The position numbers were made by a program, and so were the translations under genes. From Candidatus Thiodiazotropha sp. 'RUGA' (GTDB lineage Bacteria > Pseudomonadota > Gammaproteobacteria > Chromatiales > Chromatiaceae), in assembly GCA_016842065.1 (NCBI GenBank), contig JAEPDS010000020.1, positions 27,517-72,089 on the forward strand: a DNA stretch of 44,573 nt, given 5' to 3'. The notes beneath the pieces were generated by a model. The model did no database searches. It was not told the origin of the DNA and saw only the letters and a program-made list of their open reading frames with translations. This document shows positions 11,354 through 19,410 of the stretch, in pieces. Every line of letters begins with the position of its first letter. Positions within the stretch are counted from its first letter, which is position 1.

Positions 11354-11739
11354 ATCGGTCCTGGTCTGGCAGGGTTGTGTAACATGTTTGTAAAATTCCT
11401 TTAAATCAAACGGATTATTAAAGTTCTTTCGCAGATCGCCGAACTATTATCTACCTGGCCGCTGGGATATTTACTAAGTTTCCGCAGTTGGATTGCCGAC
11501 CGGCAGCTTGCTTGTGTCTGTGTGCGGGGGATATTCAGTCGCCAGGGTAATGTCGGTGCTGGGCTAGTTGGATCGCGTATGCACTAAAATTAGATGCAGA
11601 CCTAATGTTATCCAAGGTGGATGAGCGGCTGATCACAGCTGTCATCATGGAAGAGATGATTGGGCGTTGCAGCAGACAGACCATTGCAAGGTTTGCATGC
11701 TGATAATCACTATCTTGGGGCGATTTTAGGATACTTATT
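11354..11739. other. Intergenic leader region upstream of the GGDEF-EAL gene
   Basis: 386 bp without a convincing gene. It holds the sigma-28-like promoter described separately. A transcript from there would have an untranslated leader of nearly 290 nt, long enough for regulation or an overlooked small RNA, although no known RNA motif was recognised. Confidence 0.5.
11419..11445 (+). promoter_or_regulatory. Sigma-28 (FliA)-type promoter upstream of the GGDEF-EAL gene
   Basis: TAAAGTTC (11419-11426), 11 bp, GCCGAACT (11438-11445). The -35 box matches 7 of 8 consensus bases and the -10 box keeps GCCGA with exact spacing. It is about 290 bp upstream of the start codon, farther than usual. Confidence 0.5.
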
Positions 11740-13875
11740 GTGCAGGGGAAGGTCTCAGCGGCGACTGATCCATGGTCCGGGCTTACCGAAGATGAAATCT
11801 TGCATCTGCGGGAAGTGATCGATGCCTGCGATGTGGGGCTCTGTCTGGTCGATCGCAACAAGCGGGCACTGATCTGGAACCCCTGGCTGGCCGACTATCT
11901 GGGCAACCTGCCGCAGTTCTCTGAACACTCAACCATCGAAACCCTGATTCCGGCTCTGGCGGGACCGAGATTCGATAGTATGGTCCATCTGGCAATCGCC
12001 CTGTCGCAAAAGCAGGGAGTGGAGGCCAGTAAGAAACAGACGCAGATGTCGCGTCATCTTTTCACTCTCGACAACGGTCAGTTTTTAAGGGTCAGCGTGC
12101 GGCCCATGATGATGCATCCGGGCTTCTGTCTGGTGCAGATCAATGAATTGGCAGCCGAGCAGAAAGCGCCCAGCTCATCAGGTCTGCGCGGACTGACAGA
12201 AGATCGCACTCAGGCGATCCTCTCCTCGGTAGAGGATGCGGTCATTCTGGTCGATGCAGAGGGCGTGGTGGAGTTTGTCAATCTGGCCGCCGAAAGTATG
12301 ACCGGCTTCCAGAGTCAGCGTATATCGGGACGCCCACTGGCTGAGGTCTATCAGGTCTACGATGAGATGACTCAGTCGGCTCCGCTGCTGAACCTGGAGC
12401 AGATCCTCGCCGATGACAGTCGGCAGCTGGTACTGGTTCATCGTGAGGGATTGACGATACCCATTCAGCAGACGATCACCCGCCTGAAGGGGAGCGATGG
12501 TCAACTGGAAGGGTTTGTGCTGGTTTTCAAGGATACCAGTCAGTCGCGTAAGCTGGCGGCGCAACTGAATTGGCAATCGACCCATGATCCGGTCACCCGA
12601 CTCTACAACCGGGTCGAATTCGACCGACGACTCTCGCTGCTGCTGGATGAGACTCAGTTTGAAGATGAGCAGCACTGTCTGCTCTATCTGGATATCGACC
12701 GTTTTATCATCGTCAACGACAACTGCGGTTACGCGGCCGGCGATGAGTTGCTGAGGCAGCTTGCCGCCTTGATCAAACGCTCGATCCGCAACAGTGATTT
12801 GATTGCCCGTCTGGGCGGGGATGAGTTCGGCATTCTGCTCAGTCAGTGCACATTGGAAGTGGCGGAACGGATTGCCGAGACGATCCGCCAGGAGGTTCAG
12901 GCGTTCCGCTTTGCCTGGGAGGGCAAGACCTTCTCCCAGAGTCTCAGCATCGGCATGGTGCCGATCGACAGACATAGCGAGAGTGTGGAGCAGATTCTCG
13001 GCCATGCGGATATCGCCTGCCTGACGGCGAAAGAGGAGGGGCGCAACAAAATCCACATCTACGATTCAGTGGACAGCTCCGCAGCCAGGCGGCACGGTGA
13101 GACCCAGTGGGTAACCCGGATTCGAACCGCCCTGGAAGAGGACCGCTTCACACTCTATGTGCAACCGATCTCATCTCTCAACGATGCGGATGGGGTGCAG
13201 GATCATGTGGAGGTGCTGATCCGCTTGCTCGATGAGGATGAAAATCTGATACCACCCGGCGCCTTCATTCCGGCGGCGGAACGGTTCGGACTGATGCCCT
13301 CCGTGGATCACTGGGTCGTAGACCAGGTGGCCCGCTTCATTACCAGTAATCGGGACTCCTGTCTGAACACAGGGCGTCGCTTTTTCGTCAATCTCTCCGG
13401 CCATTCGGTCTGTGATGATGAATTTCTGCAGTGGATACTGCTGACCATCAGGGAGCAGGATATCCCCGCAGGCATGCTCTGTTTCGAAGTCACCGAGACA
13501 GCTGCCATCTCCAATCTCACCTCGGCGGAGCATTTCATGCGTACTCTGCAGCGTTATGGCTGTGAATTCGCCCTGGACGATTTTGGCAGTGGTCTCTCCT
13601 CCTTCGGCTATCTCAAACATCTGCCGGTGGAGTATCTGAAAATCGACGGCGCTTTCGTTCACGATATGCTCGAGAATGCGATCGACGAATCGATGGTCGA
13701 GGCGATCAATCGCATCGGCCATATCATGGGTCTGGAGACCATCGCCGAGTTTGTCGAAACCAGGGAGATCCTGCAGCGACTCGAGGCGATCGGGGTCGAC
13801 TTTGTGCAGGGATATGGGGTTTGTCGGCCCTTCCCCATCAAGCGCCTGCTGGATACCACTCCCGACGCCGAATAG
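11740..13875 (+). CDS. PAS-GGDEF-EAL c-di-GMP signalling protein
   Basis: A 711-residue cytoplasmic sensor protein with no membrane helices. Two N-terminal PAS-like domains (residues about 20-130 and 145-270) are followed by GGDEF (intact RLGGDEFGILL, and an I-site RNSD five residues upstream) and EAL. In the EAL domain the signature reads EVLIRLLDE in place of EAL, while DDFGSGLSSF, YLKIDGAF and the ENF-like NLSGHS region are present. It may therefore be a cyclase with a weak, inactive or c-di-GMP-binding EAL domain, as in FimX, although EVL proteins can be active. The start is GTG at 11740 with AGGA upstream. A sigma-28-type promoter suggests coupling to motility. Confidence 0.9.
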   Translation: MQGKVSAATDPWSGLTEDEILHLREVIDACDVGLCLVDRNKRALIWNPWLADYLGNLPQFSEHSTIETLIPALAGPRFDSMVHLAIALSQKQGVEASKKQTQMSRHLFTLDNGQFLRVSVRPMMMHPGFCLVQINELAAEQKAPSSSGLRGLTEDRTQAILSSVEDAVILVDAEGVVEFVNLAAESMTGFQSQRISGRPLAEVYQVYDEMTQSAPLLNLEQILADDSRQLVLVHREGLTIPIQQTITRLKGSDGQLEGFVLVFKDTSQSRKLAAQLNWQSTHDPVTRLYNRVEFDRRLSLLLDETQFEDEQHCLLYLDIDRFIIVNDNCGYAAGDELLRQLAALIKRSIRNSDLIARLGGDEFGILLSQCTLEVAERIAETIRQEVQAFRFAWEGKTFSQSLSIGMVPIDRHSESVEQILGHADIACLTAKEEGRNKIHIYDSVDSSAARRHGETQWVTRIRTALEEDRFTLYVQPISSLNDADGVQDHVEVLIRLLDEDENLIPPGAFIPAAERFGLMPSVDHWVVDQVARFITSNRDSCLNTGRRFFVNLSGHSVCDDEFLQWILLTIREQDIPAGMLCFEVTETAAISNLTSAEHFMRTLQRYGCEFALDDFGSGLSSFGYLKHLPVEYLKIDGAFVHDMLENAIDESMVEAINRIGHIMGLETIAEFVETREILQRLEAIGVDFVQGYGVCRPFPIKRLLDTTPDAE

Positions 13876-13885
13876 TTCTCTGAAG

Positions 13886-13913
13886 ACGGCAAGCCTGTCT
13901 GCTTGCCGGGTTT
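13886..13913. terminator. Hairpin between convergent GGDEF-EAL and rapA genes
   Basis: CGGCAAGC (13887-13894) pairs with GCTTGCCG (13901-13908) around a 6-nt loop, followed on the + strand by GGTTTAAAC. It sits between two converging stop codons and could serve both, though the U-tract is short. Confidence 0.5.
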
Positions 13914-13916
13914 AAA

Positions 13917-16796
13917 CTACAGCGTAACCACCAGTCGTACGGCGTCCAGACGCAGGCGGGTGGATTGCAGCTGCTGGTGCAGCGCCATCCCCTGCTGCTG
14001 GAGCATCTCGATCTCTTCACTGCGTACTGAAGGGTTGTGCTTTTTCAGTGCCTGCATGCGCTGAATCTCGGTTGTGTAGTATTTCATCATCTTTGCCGCG
14101 GACTGCTTTACCTGCTCATCCACAAGGTTGGCGGCGGCCGCATCTGCTGTTGCGATCAGCGATCGCAACTGTGACCGATAACTGTTGATCACCGGCAGCA
14201 GGGCTTTGCGATCCAGCTCCTCGGCATGCTCGAGCAGCGTGTCGCAGTCCGCCAGGTGGTCGAGACGCCGGCCTTTGGCATCGATCAGGATACGACTCAA
14301 GCTGGTGGGCAGAAAGCGCCCAACCTGGAGTTTACTCGGCGCCGGACACTCAACCACAAACAGGCACTCCAGCAGCAGCTGTCCTTTGCTGAGTTTCGGG
14401 TGTTTGCAGGCCATTGCCGTGCTGTTGCCGGTCTGGATACTGATGACCTGATCCATGGCGTTACGCACCAGCGGGTGTTCCCAGGTAAGAAAATGCCGCT
14501 CTTCGTGGCTCAGGGCGTCACGTCGGCTGTAGGTGGCGGTCAGGCCATCGACCGGCAGACCGGGTAGCGATCCGGCGATCACCTGTTCACCCGGACGCAG
14601 GATCAGACCCGCCTCTCCCAGCTCTTCCGTTTCGATGTTGTAACAGTCAAACAGCTGTTGCAGGTAGTCCGGCAGCTGCTCCGAGTCGTCCTGTTCGGTC
14701 AACTGCTCAACCAGCTGGCTGGCCATGGGTTGCCGGCAGGCGCCAAGCTCAAGCAGGTGGTCCCGCCCCTGCTGCAGTCGCAGCTGTATCTGCTGTTTCA
14801 ACTCACGGGTGCGCTCAATCAGATGTGCCACAACGGCCGGCTCCTGCTGCTCTTCGATCAACTGCCAGAGTTCAGCGCCAAGCTGCTCGTTGATCTGTTG
14901 AGCGCCGGGCACATGCTGGCGAAAGGCGTCCAGGCCATCCCGATACCACTGCAGCATCACCGACTGGGGGCCAGGGTCCATATACGGTTGATGGATGGTG
15001 ACGGTCTGTTGCTGGCCGATCCGGTCGAGGCGGCCGATACGCTGTTCCAGCAGGTCAGGATCTGCCGGCAGATCGAACAGAATCAGGTGGTGGGCAAATT
15101 GAAAATTACGCCCCTCACTGCCGATCTCCGAACAGATCAGGAGTCGCGCCCCGTCTGGATCCGCAAACCAGGCGGCTGCCCGGTCTCGCTCCACTATCGT
15201 CATATCCTGATGGAAAACCCCGGCGGAAATACCGGACAGGTTGCGAACCGCCTGCTGCAGCTCCACGGCGGTCTGATCATGGCTGCAGATCAACAGAAAC
15301 TTGTCGTCGGTCTGTTTGCGCAGCCGTTCAATCAGCCAGGATACCCTGGGGTCCACCTGCCACCAGTCAGGGTGACCCTGCTCGCTGTAGAGCCGTTCCG
15401 GAGTGAGTCGCAGCGTGGCGGAAGCGTTGCCGTCCTGCTGCTGTGCCTCGCTGTACGCTTCGGGCATCGGCAGCGGGTAGGCGATCAGCTCTCTGGCCGG
15501 AAAACCGCTGATACGGGCGCGGGTGTTGCGGAACAGCACCCGTCCGGTGCCGTGTCGGTCGAGCAGGCTGTTGATCAGGCTCTCTCTCGCATCGTGCCGC
15601 TCTGCCGGGTCCCGGCTTGGATCGTTCAGCAGGCTCAGTAGCGGCGTGCTTTCGGATTCATCCAGTTTGCTCAGCAGCGCCTGAGTGGCTTTCTCGGGCA
15701 GTGGCTCCCCTCGCAACAGATGCTCCACGGCTTGCGCGACCGGTTGATAGTGCTGCTCTTCCTGCAGGAAACTCTGCAGATCGTAGTAACGATCCGGGTC
15801 GAGCAGGCGCAAGCGGGCGAAATGACCGGCCTGGCCGAGCTGTTCCGGGGTGGCGGTCAGCAACAGTACCCCGGGGGTGCGCAAGGAGAGGGCTTCCACC
15901 AGCAGATACTCTGCACTGGGATCCTCTTCCGACCAGGTCAGATGGTGCGCCTCATCGACGATCAGCAGATCCCACTCCCCATCCAGTGCCTGGCTGAGAC
16001 GGGCCGGGTTGTCGCGGAAAAGGTTCAGACTGCAGAGTACCAGCTGTTCCGCATGGAACGGATTGTCCGCCTGTCCGGAGTCCTGAATCGCCTGGCAGGT
16101 CTCTTCATCGAGGATACGGAATTTCAGGTTGAAGCGTCGCAGCAGCTCAACCAGCCACTGATGCACCAGGGGGTCCGGCACCAGGATCAAGACCCGGCTG
16201 GCCCGTCCGGTCAGCAGTTGCTGGTGCAGAATCAGGCACGCCTCGATGGTTTTTCCCAGGCCCACTTCGTCAGCCAGCAATACCCTGGGTGCCGGTCGTC
16301 CAGCCACTTCATGGGCGATATAGAGCTGATGAGGGATCAGGTCGATGCGTGGGCCGACCAGGCCGAGCAGGGAGGATTGCTGCTGTTTGCCCAGGTGGCT
16401 GAGGGTCTGCTGGCGCAGGTTGAACCAGTGGGGTGGATCGATCTGACCGGCGAGCAGCCGCTGTTTGGGCTGGTCGATGCGCAGGGTATCACTCAGCTCC
16501 AGCTCTTCAAGGCGCACCTGGCTGCCGTCGGATCGTTCACCCAGGTAGGTGATCAGACCGTCATTGGACAGGGTCTCACGGACGCTCATCTGCCAGCCAT
16601 CACGACTCTCGATCTGATCGCCGGTGCTGAAGGCCACCCGGGTCAGTGGCGCTCCCTCGATGGCGTATACCCGGCTCTCGTCGATGGCCGGAAAGTGGAT
16701 GGTGACCCGGCGGCCTTCACAGCCGGTAATCACCCCCAGACCGAGTTCCGATTCCGTGTCACTGATCCAGCGCTGACCCGGCAGAAAAGATGGCAT
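13917..16796 (-). CDS. rapA: RNA polymerase-associated ATPase RapA
   Basis: A 959-residue Swi2/Snf2-family translocase that binds RNA polymerase and promotes its recycling after transcription. It aligns by eye along its whole length with E. coli RapA (968 residues). Visible features are the N-terminal Tudor-like part (GQRWISDTESELGLG), Walker A ADEVGLGKTIEA, the DEAH box VDEAHHL, motif III LLTATPEQLG, and the second lobe with SEIGSEGRNFQFA and QRIGRLDRIGQ. The start at 16796 (MPSFLPGQRW) is chosen because AGGA lies 8 nt upstream; an ATG two codons earlier is too close to it. It is monocistronic, with a hairpin at its 3' end. Confidence 0.97.
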   Translation of the reverse strand: MPSFLPGQRWISDTESELGLGVITGCEGRRVTIHFPAIDESRVYAIEGAPLTRVAFSTGDQIESRDGWQMSVRETLSNDGLITYLGERSDGSQVRLEELELSDTLRIDQPKQRLLAGQIDPPHWFNLRQQTLSHLGKQQQSSLLGLVGPRIDLIPHQLYIAHEVAGRPAPRVLLADEVGLGKTIEACLILHQQLLTGRASRVLILVPDPLVHQWLVELLRRFNLKFRILDEETCQAIQDSGQADNPFHAEQLVLCSLNLFRDNPARLSQALDGEWDLLIVDEAHHLTWSEEDPSAEYLLVEALSLRTPGVLLLTATPEQLGQAGHFARLRLLDPDRYYDLQSFLQEEQHYQPVAQAVEHLLRGEPLPEKATQALLSKLDESESTPLLSLLNDPSRDPAERHDARESLINSLLDRHGTGRVLFRNTRARISGFPARELIAYPLPMPEAYSEAQQQDGNASATLRLTPERLYSEQGHPDWWQVDPRVSWLIERLRKQTDDKFLLICSHDQTAVELQQAVRNLSGISAGVFHQDMTIVERDRAAAWFADPDGARLLICSEIGSEGRNFQFAHHLILFDLPADPDLLEQRIGRLDRIGQQQTVTIHQPYMDPGPQSVMLQWYRDGLDAFRQHVPGAQQINEQLGAELWQLIEEQQEPAVVAHLIERTRELKQQIQLRLQQGRDHLLELGACRQPMASQLVEQLTEQDDSEQLPDYLQQLFDCYNIETEELGEAGLILRPGEQVIAGSLPGLPVDGLTATYSRRDALSHEERHFLTWEHPLVRNAMDQVISIQTGNSTAMACKHPKLSKGQLLLECLFVVECPAPSKLQVGRFLPTSLSRILIDAKGRRLDHLADCDTLLEHAEELDRKALLPVINSYRSQLRSLIATADAAAANLVDEQVKQSAAKMMKYYTTEIQRMQALKKHNPSVRSEEIEMLQQQGMALHQQLQSTRLRLDAVRLVVTL

Positions 16797-16927
16797 AGTC
16801 ATGGTCCTGCAAAAAAAGGGGCTGATGATAATGGCTATCGGTAAGCTTTAACACCCTGGCGTCACTGTAATCCTGTTGTCAGGCTTCGGATTGATCTTCT
16901 CTGATATGATTGCCTCACCTTGAAATA

Positions 16928-17467
16928 ATGAGAATAGATGTTGTGGAAGCGATATTTGAAAAATTACTCTGGAACAGCCGGCTGATCGTGTTGGCCGCTG
17001 TGATTGCCAGCCTGGCGGCCGCCGTTGCCATGTTCTACATGGCCTCTGTGGATGCCTTCTATATGATCAGCCATTTAGGTCACTACGCCTCACCGGCCCT
17101 GACGGGCGAGGAGCGGGTGGCGCTGCGTTCAACCACCGTGACCCATGTGGTGGAGATTGTGGATGGCTATCTGTTGGCAACGGTGCTGCTGATCTTCTCG
17201 CTGGGCCTGTATGAGCTGTTCATCAGTAAGATCGATCATGCGGAGGGCTCCGACAGCGCCTCAAACGTGCTGATGATCACCAGCCTGGACGACCTGAAGA
17301 ACCGCCTTGCCAAGGTGGTGATGATGATCCTGGTGGTGCGCTATTTCGAGTTCGCCCTGAGTATGGAGTTCACTACCCCGCTGGACCTGCTGCAGTTCGC
17401 TGGTGGCATCGCACTGCTCGGACTCGCCCTCTATCTGTCCCATATGGCGGATAAGAGTGGTCACTGA
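16928..17467 (+). CDS. YqhA-family (UPF0114) inner-membrane protein
   Basis: About 179 residues with three or four hydrophobic segments: LIVLAAVIASLAAAVAMFYM near the start, GYLLATVLLIFSLGLYELFI, VVMMILVVRYFEFAL, and LQFAGGIALLGLALYL. The middle segment with ELFISKID and SLDDLKNRLAKVV matches the YqhA family. The function is unknown. The start is uncertain: a TTG at 16910, an ATG at 16928 and a GTG at 16943 are all in frame, and none has a good ribosome site; E. coli YqhA begins near the third. No operon partner is obvious, although the DUF123 frame follows directly. Confidence 0.8.
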   Translation: MRIDVVEAIFEKLLWNSRLIVLAAVIASLAAAVAMFYMASVDAFYMISHLGHYASPALTGEERVALRSTTVTHVVEIVDGYLLATVLLIFSLGLYELFISKIDHAEGSDSASNVLMITSLDDLKNRLAKVVMMILVVRYFEFALSMEFTTPLDLLQFAGGIALLGLALYLSHMADKSGH

Positions 17468-17571
17468 ACGGTCCTGCAGCTGAGGCGCGACCGATCAGCG
17501 GGATCTCCCTTAATGCGGTTGGCAGGGCTTCACGTTCGGGACTTGCCCAGGCAAAGTCCGGCGGGACCTAT

Positions 17572-17997
17572 GTGTTGCTGATGCACAATCCCAGGCGCCA
17601 ACAGATTCAGGTGGGTCGCCTGGGGCTGTGCGACTTCGCCCGCGGCTGGTATCTCTATGTCGGCAGCGCTTTCGGCCCGGGTGGGGTGGCTGCGCGCTGC
17701 GCTCACCACCGGCGCATCAGCCCACGTCCCCGCTGGCATATCGACTATCTGCGGGCGGTCACCAATCTGCGCCAGATCTGGTATAGCAATGACTCCCGGC
17801 AGCGGGAACATCAGTGGGCAGCCCTGCTGGGTGATCCGCTTGGATTGGCCCAGCCGATGGTCGGTTTTGGTTCATCCGACTGCGATTGCGGGAGTCACCT
17901 GTTTATTTCTGCGGTCAAACCCGATTGGAAGTGGTTTGCGGTGCTTGCTGGTGAACATTTGAGCGCTCAACAGGCGATAAATTGTGAAATTGTTTAA
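17572..17997 (+). CDS. DUF123 (GIY-YIG-like) family protein, start uncertain
   Basis: About 141 residues as drawn. The family hallmark is visible: GGTYVLL at the N-terminal edge, then GWYLYVGSAFGPGGVAARCA, WHIDYLRAV and CDCGSHLF. These proteins are GIY-YIG-nuclease-like and their role is unestablished. The GTG at 17572 would remove the conserved GGTY residues. The same frame is open back into the yqhA stop region (to about 17464) but has no ATG, GTG or TTG, only CTG at 17464 and ATC codons. Either a rare start is used, translation is coupled to the upstream gene, or a small frameshift has removed the start. Confidence 0.75.
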   Translation: MLLMHNPRRQQIQVGRLGLCDFARGWYLYVGSAFGPGGVAARCAHHRRISPRPRWHIDYLRAVTNLRQIWYSNDSRQREHQWAALLGDPLGLAQPMVGFGSSDCDCGSHLFISAVKPDWKWFAVLAGEHLSAQQAINCEIV

Positions 17998-18038
17998 TTG
18001 ACAATTATCCTTTATAGGCATTTTTCTTATGTTTAACG

Positions 18039-18044
18039 TATAAT
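18039..18044 (+). promoter_or_regulatory. Candidate -10 for the cytochrome c gene
   Basis: A perfect TATAAT 85 bp before the start codon. A TTGACA at 17998-18003 is too far away (35 bp) to be its partner, and the correctly spaced -35 is weak, so an activator may be needed. Confidence 0.35.
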
Positions 18045-18128
18045 CCAGCTTTTTTGTGGGAACGGACTCTGTGTGATCAACCCCGCAGCTGTATTTGTCT
18101 AAACCGAACTATTGAGGGTAAACTCCTG

Positions 18129-18452
18129 ATGAATAAGATGAAATCATACTTGCTGGCTACCAGCGCTTCTGTCCTTGCTCTTGGTGCTGTCGCGACTGCA
18201 TCTGCCGATCCTGTTGCCCTGGCAACCCAGCGTGGCTGCATGGCTTGCCATCAGGTAGAAACCAAGGTTGTTGGTCCAGCCTACAAAGAAGTTGCTGCAA
18301 AGTACAAAGGCCAGGGTGATGCCGTGGCGGCACTCTCTGCCAAAGTAAAGGCCGGTGGCTCCGGTGTCTGGGGTCCTGTCCCTATGCCGCCTAATGCTCA
18401 CGTCAGCGATGACGACATCAAAGTCATCGTTGAGTGGATCATGACCCTCTGA
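18129..18452 (+). CDS. Small class I c-type cytochrome (cytochrome c551/c8-like)
   Basis: A 107-residue periplasmic electron carrier. A signal peptide (LLATSASVLALGAVATASA, cleaved before DP) is followed by one haem site, CMACH, and by the distal methionine ligand in GPVPMPPNAHVSD. The mature size of about 83 residues matches cytochrome c551. It would shuttle electrons to a terminal oxidase or to denitrification enzymes. The frame is open upstream, but the ATG at 18129 begins the signal peptide and GAGGG lies upstream. A strong terminator at 18489 makes it monocistronic. Confidence 0.93.
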   Translation: MNKMKSYLLATSASVLALGAVATASADPVALATQRGCMACHQVETKVVGPAYKEVAAKYKGQGDAVAALSAKVKAGGSGVWGPVPMPPNAHVSDDDIKVIVEWIMTL

Positions 18453-18488
18453 TTCGGGTTGATTAACGGCCTCAGGGTCGTTGAGAGA

Positions 18489-18521
18489 AAAGCGCCTGGC
18501 AGTTGCCGGCGCTTTTTTTTT
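18489..18521 (+). terminator. Rho-independent terminator after the cytochrome c gene
   Basis: AAAGCGCC (18489-18496) pairs with GGCGCTTT (18508-18515), with an inner GGC/GCC extension and a run of nine T. Confidence 0.92.
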
Positions 18522-18623
18522 GCCTCTCGTTCGGCCCAATTGACCCCTCAGATGGTCATCACAGTAGTGCCATTTGCCCTGAATGAGTCATTTGACACAC
18601 TTTTTTTCAATTTTTAGCGTGGA

Positions 18624-18650
18624 TTGATTGTGCGGGATTGCCTTTATAAT
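18624..18650 (+). promoter_or_regulatory. Candidate promoter of the PCu(A)C gene
   Basis: TATAAT at 18645-18650, with TTGATT at 18624-18629 (15-bp spacer, a little short), about 120 bp before the start codon. Confidence 0.45.
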
Positions 18651-18773
18651 CTCTTTAATGCCATGCTCCCGGACCACAAGAAAATAATCTTGTTGAATAA
18701 TTCGGTGGTTGACTCTGTCACGATCTCGCGGCCAGCCACCCCTGATTAAAAACTGTGTTCATTGGAGAAAGAG

Positions 18774-19250
18774 ATGAGCTTGCAACGTTTGCTTCCGATC
18801 CTTGGCTTTTGCCTGGTTTTCATGAGTCAACAGCTGATGGCCGGTTCTGCCGTGATGGCTGACGATCCCTATGTCCGCGCGGTACCGCCCGGGCAGCCGA
18901 ATTCCGCCTCATTCATGACGCTGCATAACATGGGGAAAAAGGATCTTGCTCTGGTGAGCGCCAGCAGCAGTGCCGCAGAGGTTGTCGAGCTGCATACCCA
19001 TACCATGGAAGATGGCATGATGCGGATGCGTAAAGTGGAAAAGATCGACCTGCCTGCCGAACAGAAAATCAGCCTCAAGCCGGGTGGTCTGCATGTCATG
19101 CTGATCGGCTTGAAGCAGAAACTTGTGCCGGGCGAGAATGTCGGCCTGACCCTCACCTTCGACGATGGATCGGAACTCAAGTTGGATGCCCCGGTGCGCA
19201 AGCTGCGTATGAAGATGAAGCACTCCGACCATGGCAGTCACAACCACTGA
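18774..19250 (+). CDS. Periplasmic copper chaperone, PCu(A)C family
   Basis: A 158-residue exported protein (hydrophobic signal LPILGFCLVFMSQQLMAG). PCu(A)C proteins bind Cu(I) with a conserved His/Met set and deliver it to the CuA or CuB site of cytochrome oxidases. Here the set appears as HTHTMEDGMMRMRKVE followed by GGLHVMLIGLKQ. The C-terminus is additionally His/Met-rich (MKMKHSDHGSHNH), a probable extra metal tail. The start at 18774 has GGAGAAAGAG upstream. The neighbouring cytochromes are consistent with respiratory-chain assembly, although no cox or sco gene is present. Confidence 0.92.
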   Translation: MSLQRLLPILGFCLVFMSQQLMAGSAVMADDPYVRAVPPGQPNSASFMTLHNMGKKDLALVSASSSAAEVVELHTHTMEDGMMRMRKVEKIDLPAEQKISLKPGGLHVMLIGLKQKLVPGENVGLTLTFDDGSELKLDAPVRKLRMKMKHSDHGSHNH

Positions 19251-19341
19251 GCCGCATTGGCTAGGTCAGACGAGCGTTTTGTGCGGCTTTTGATCCCCAA
19301 GTGAACGCGACTCTCGCTAACCATGCTGTTACCTGTTCCGT

Positions 19342-19376
19342 TGCAGCCATGTGGTCCTGCTCACCACATGGCTGCA
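19342..19376. repeat. Perfect 13-bp inverted repeat before the HIT-like gene
   Basis: TGCAGCCATGTGG (19342-19354) and CCACATGGCTGCA (19364-19376) with a 9-bp spacer. It ends 35 bp before the start of the next gene and has no U-tract, so it may be an operator or an mRNA stem. Confidence 0.75.
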
Positions 19377-19410
19377 CACTCTCAATGGCCTATGGCCGGG
19401 GATTGTTTGC

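Noticed and set aside
14658-16844. Long frames opposite rapA
   Set aside because: They are shadows of rapA, which matches E. coli RapA over its whole length.
17998-18044. TTGACA and TATAAT as one promoter before the cytochrome c gene
   Set aside because: The gap of 35 bp is about twice the permitted spacing, so only the -10 was kept as a candidate.
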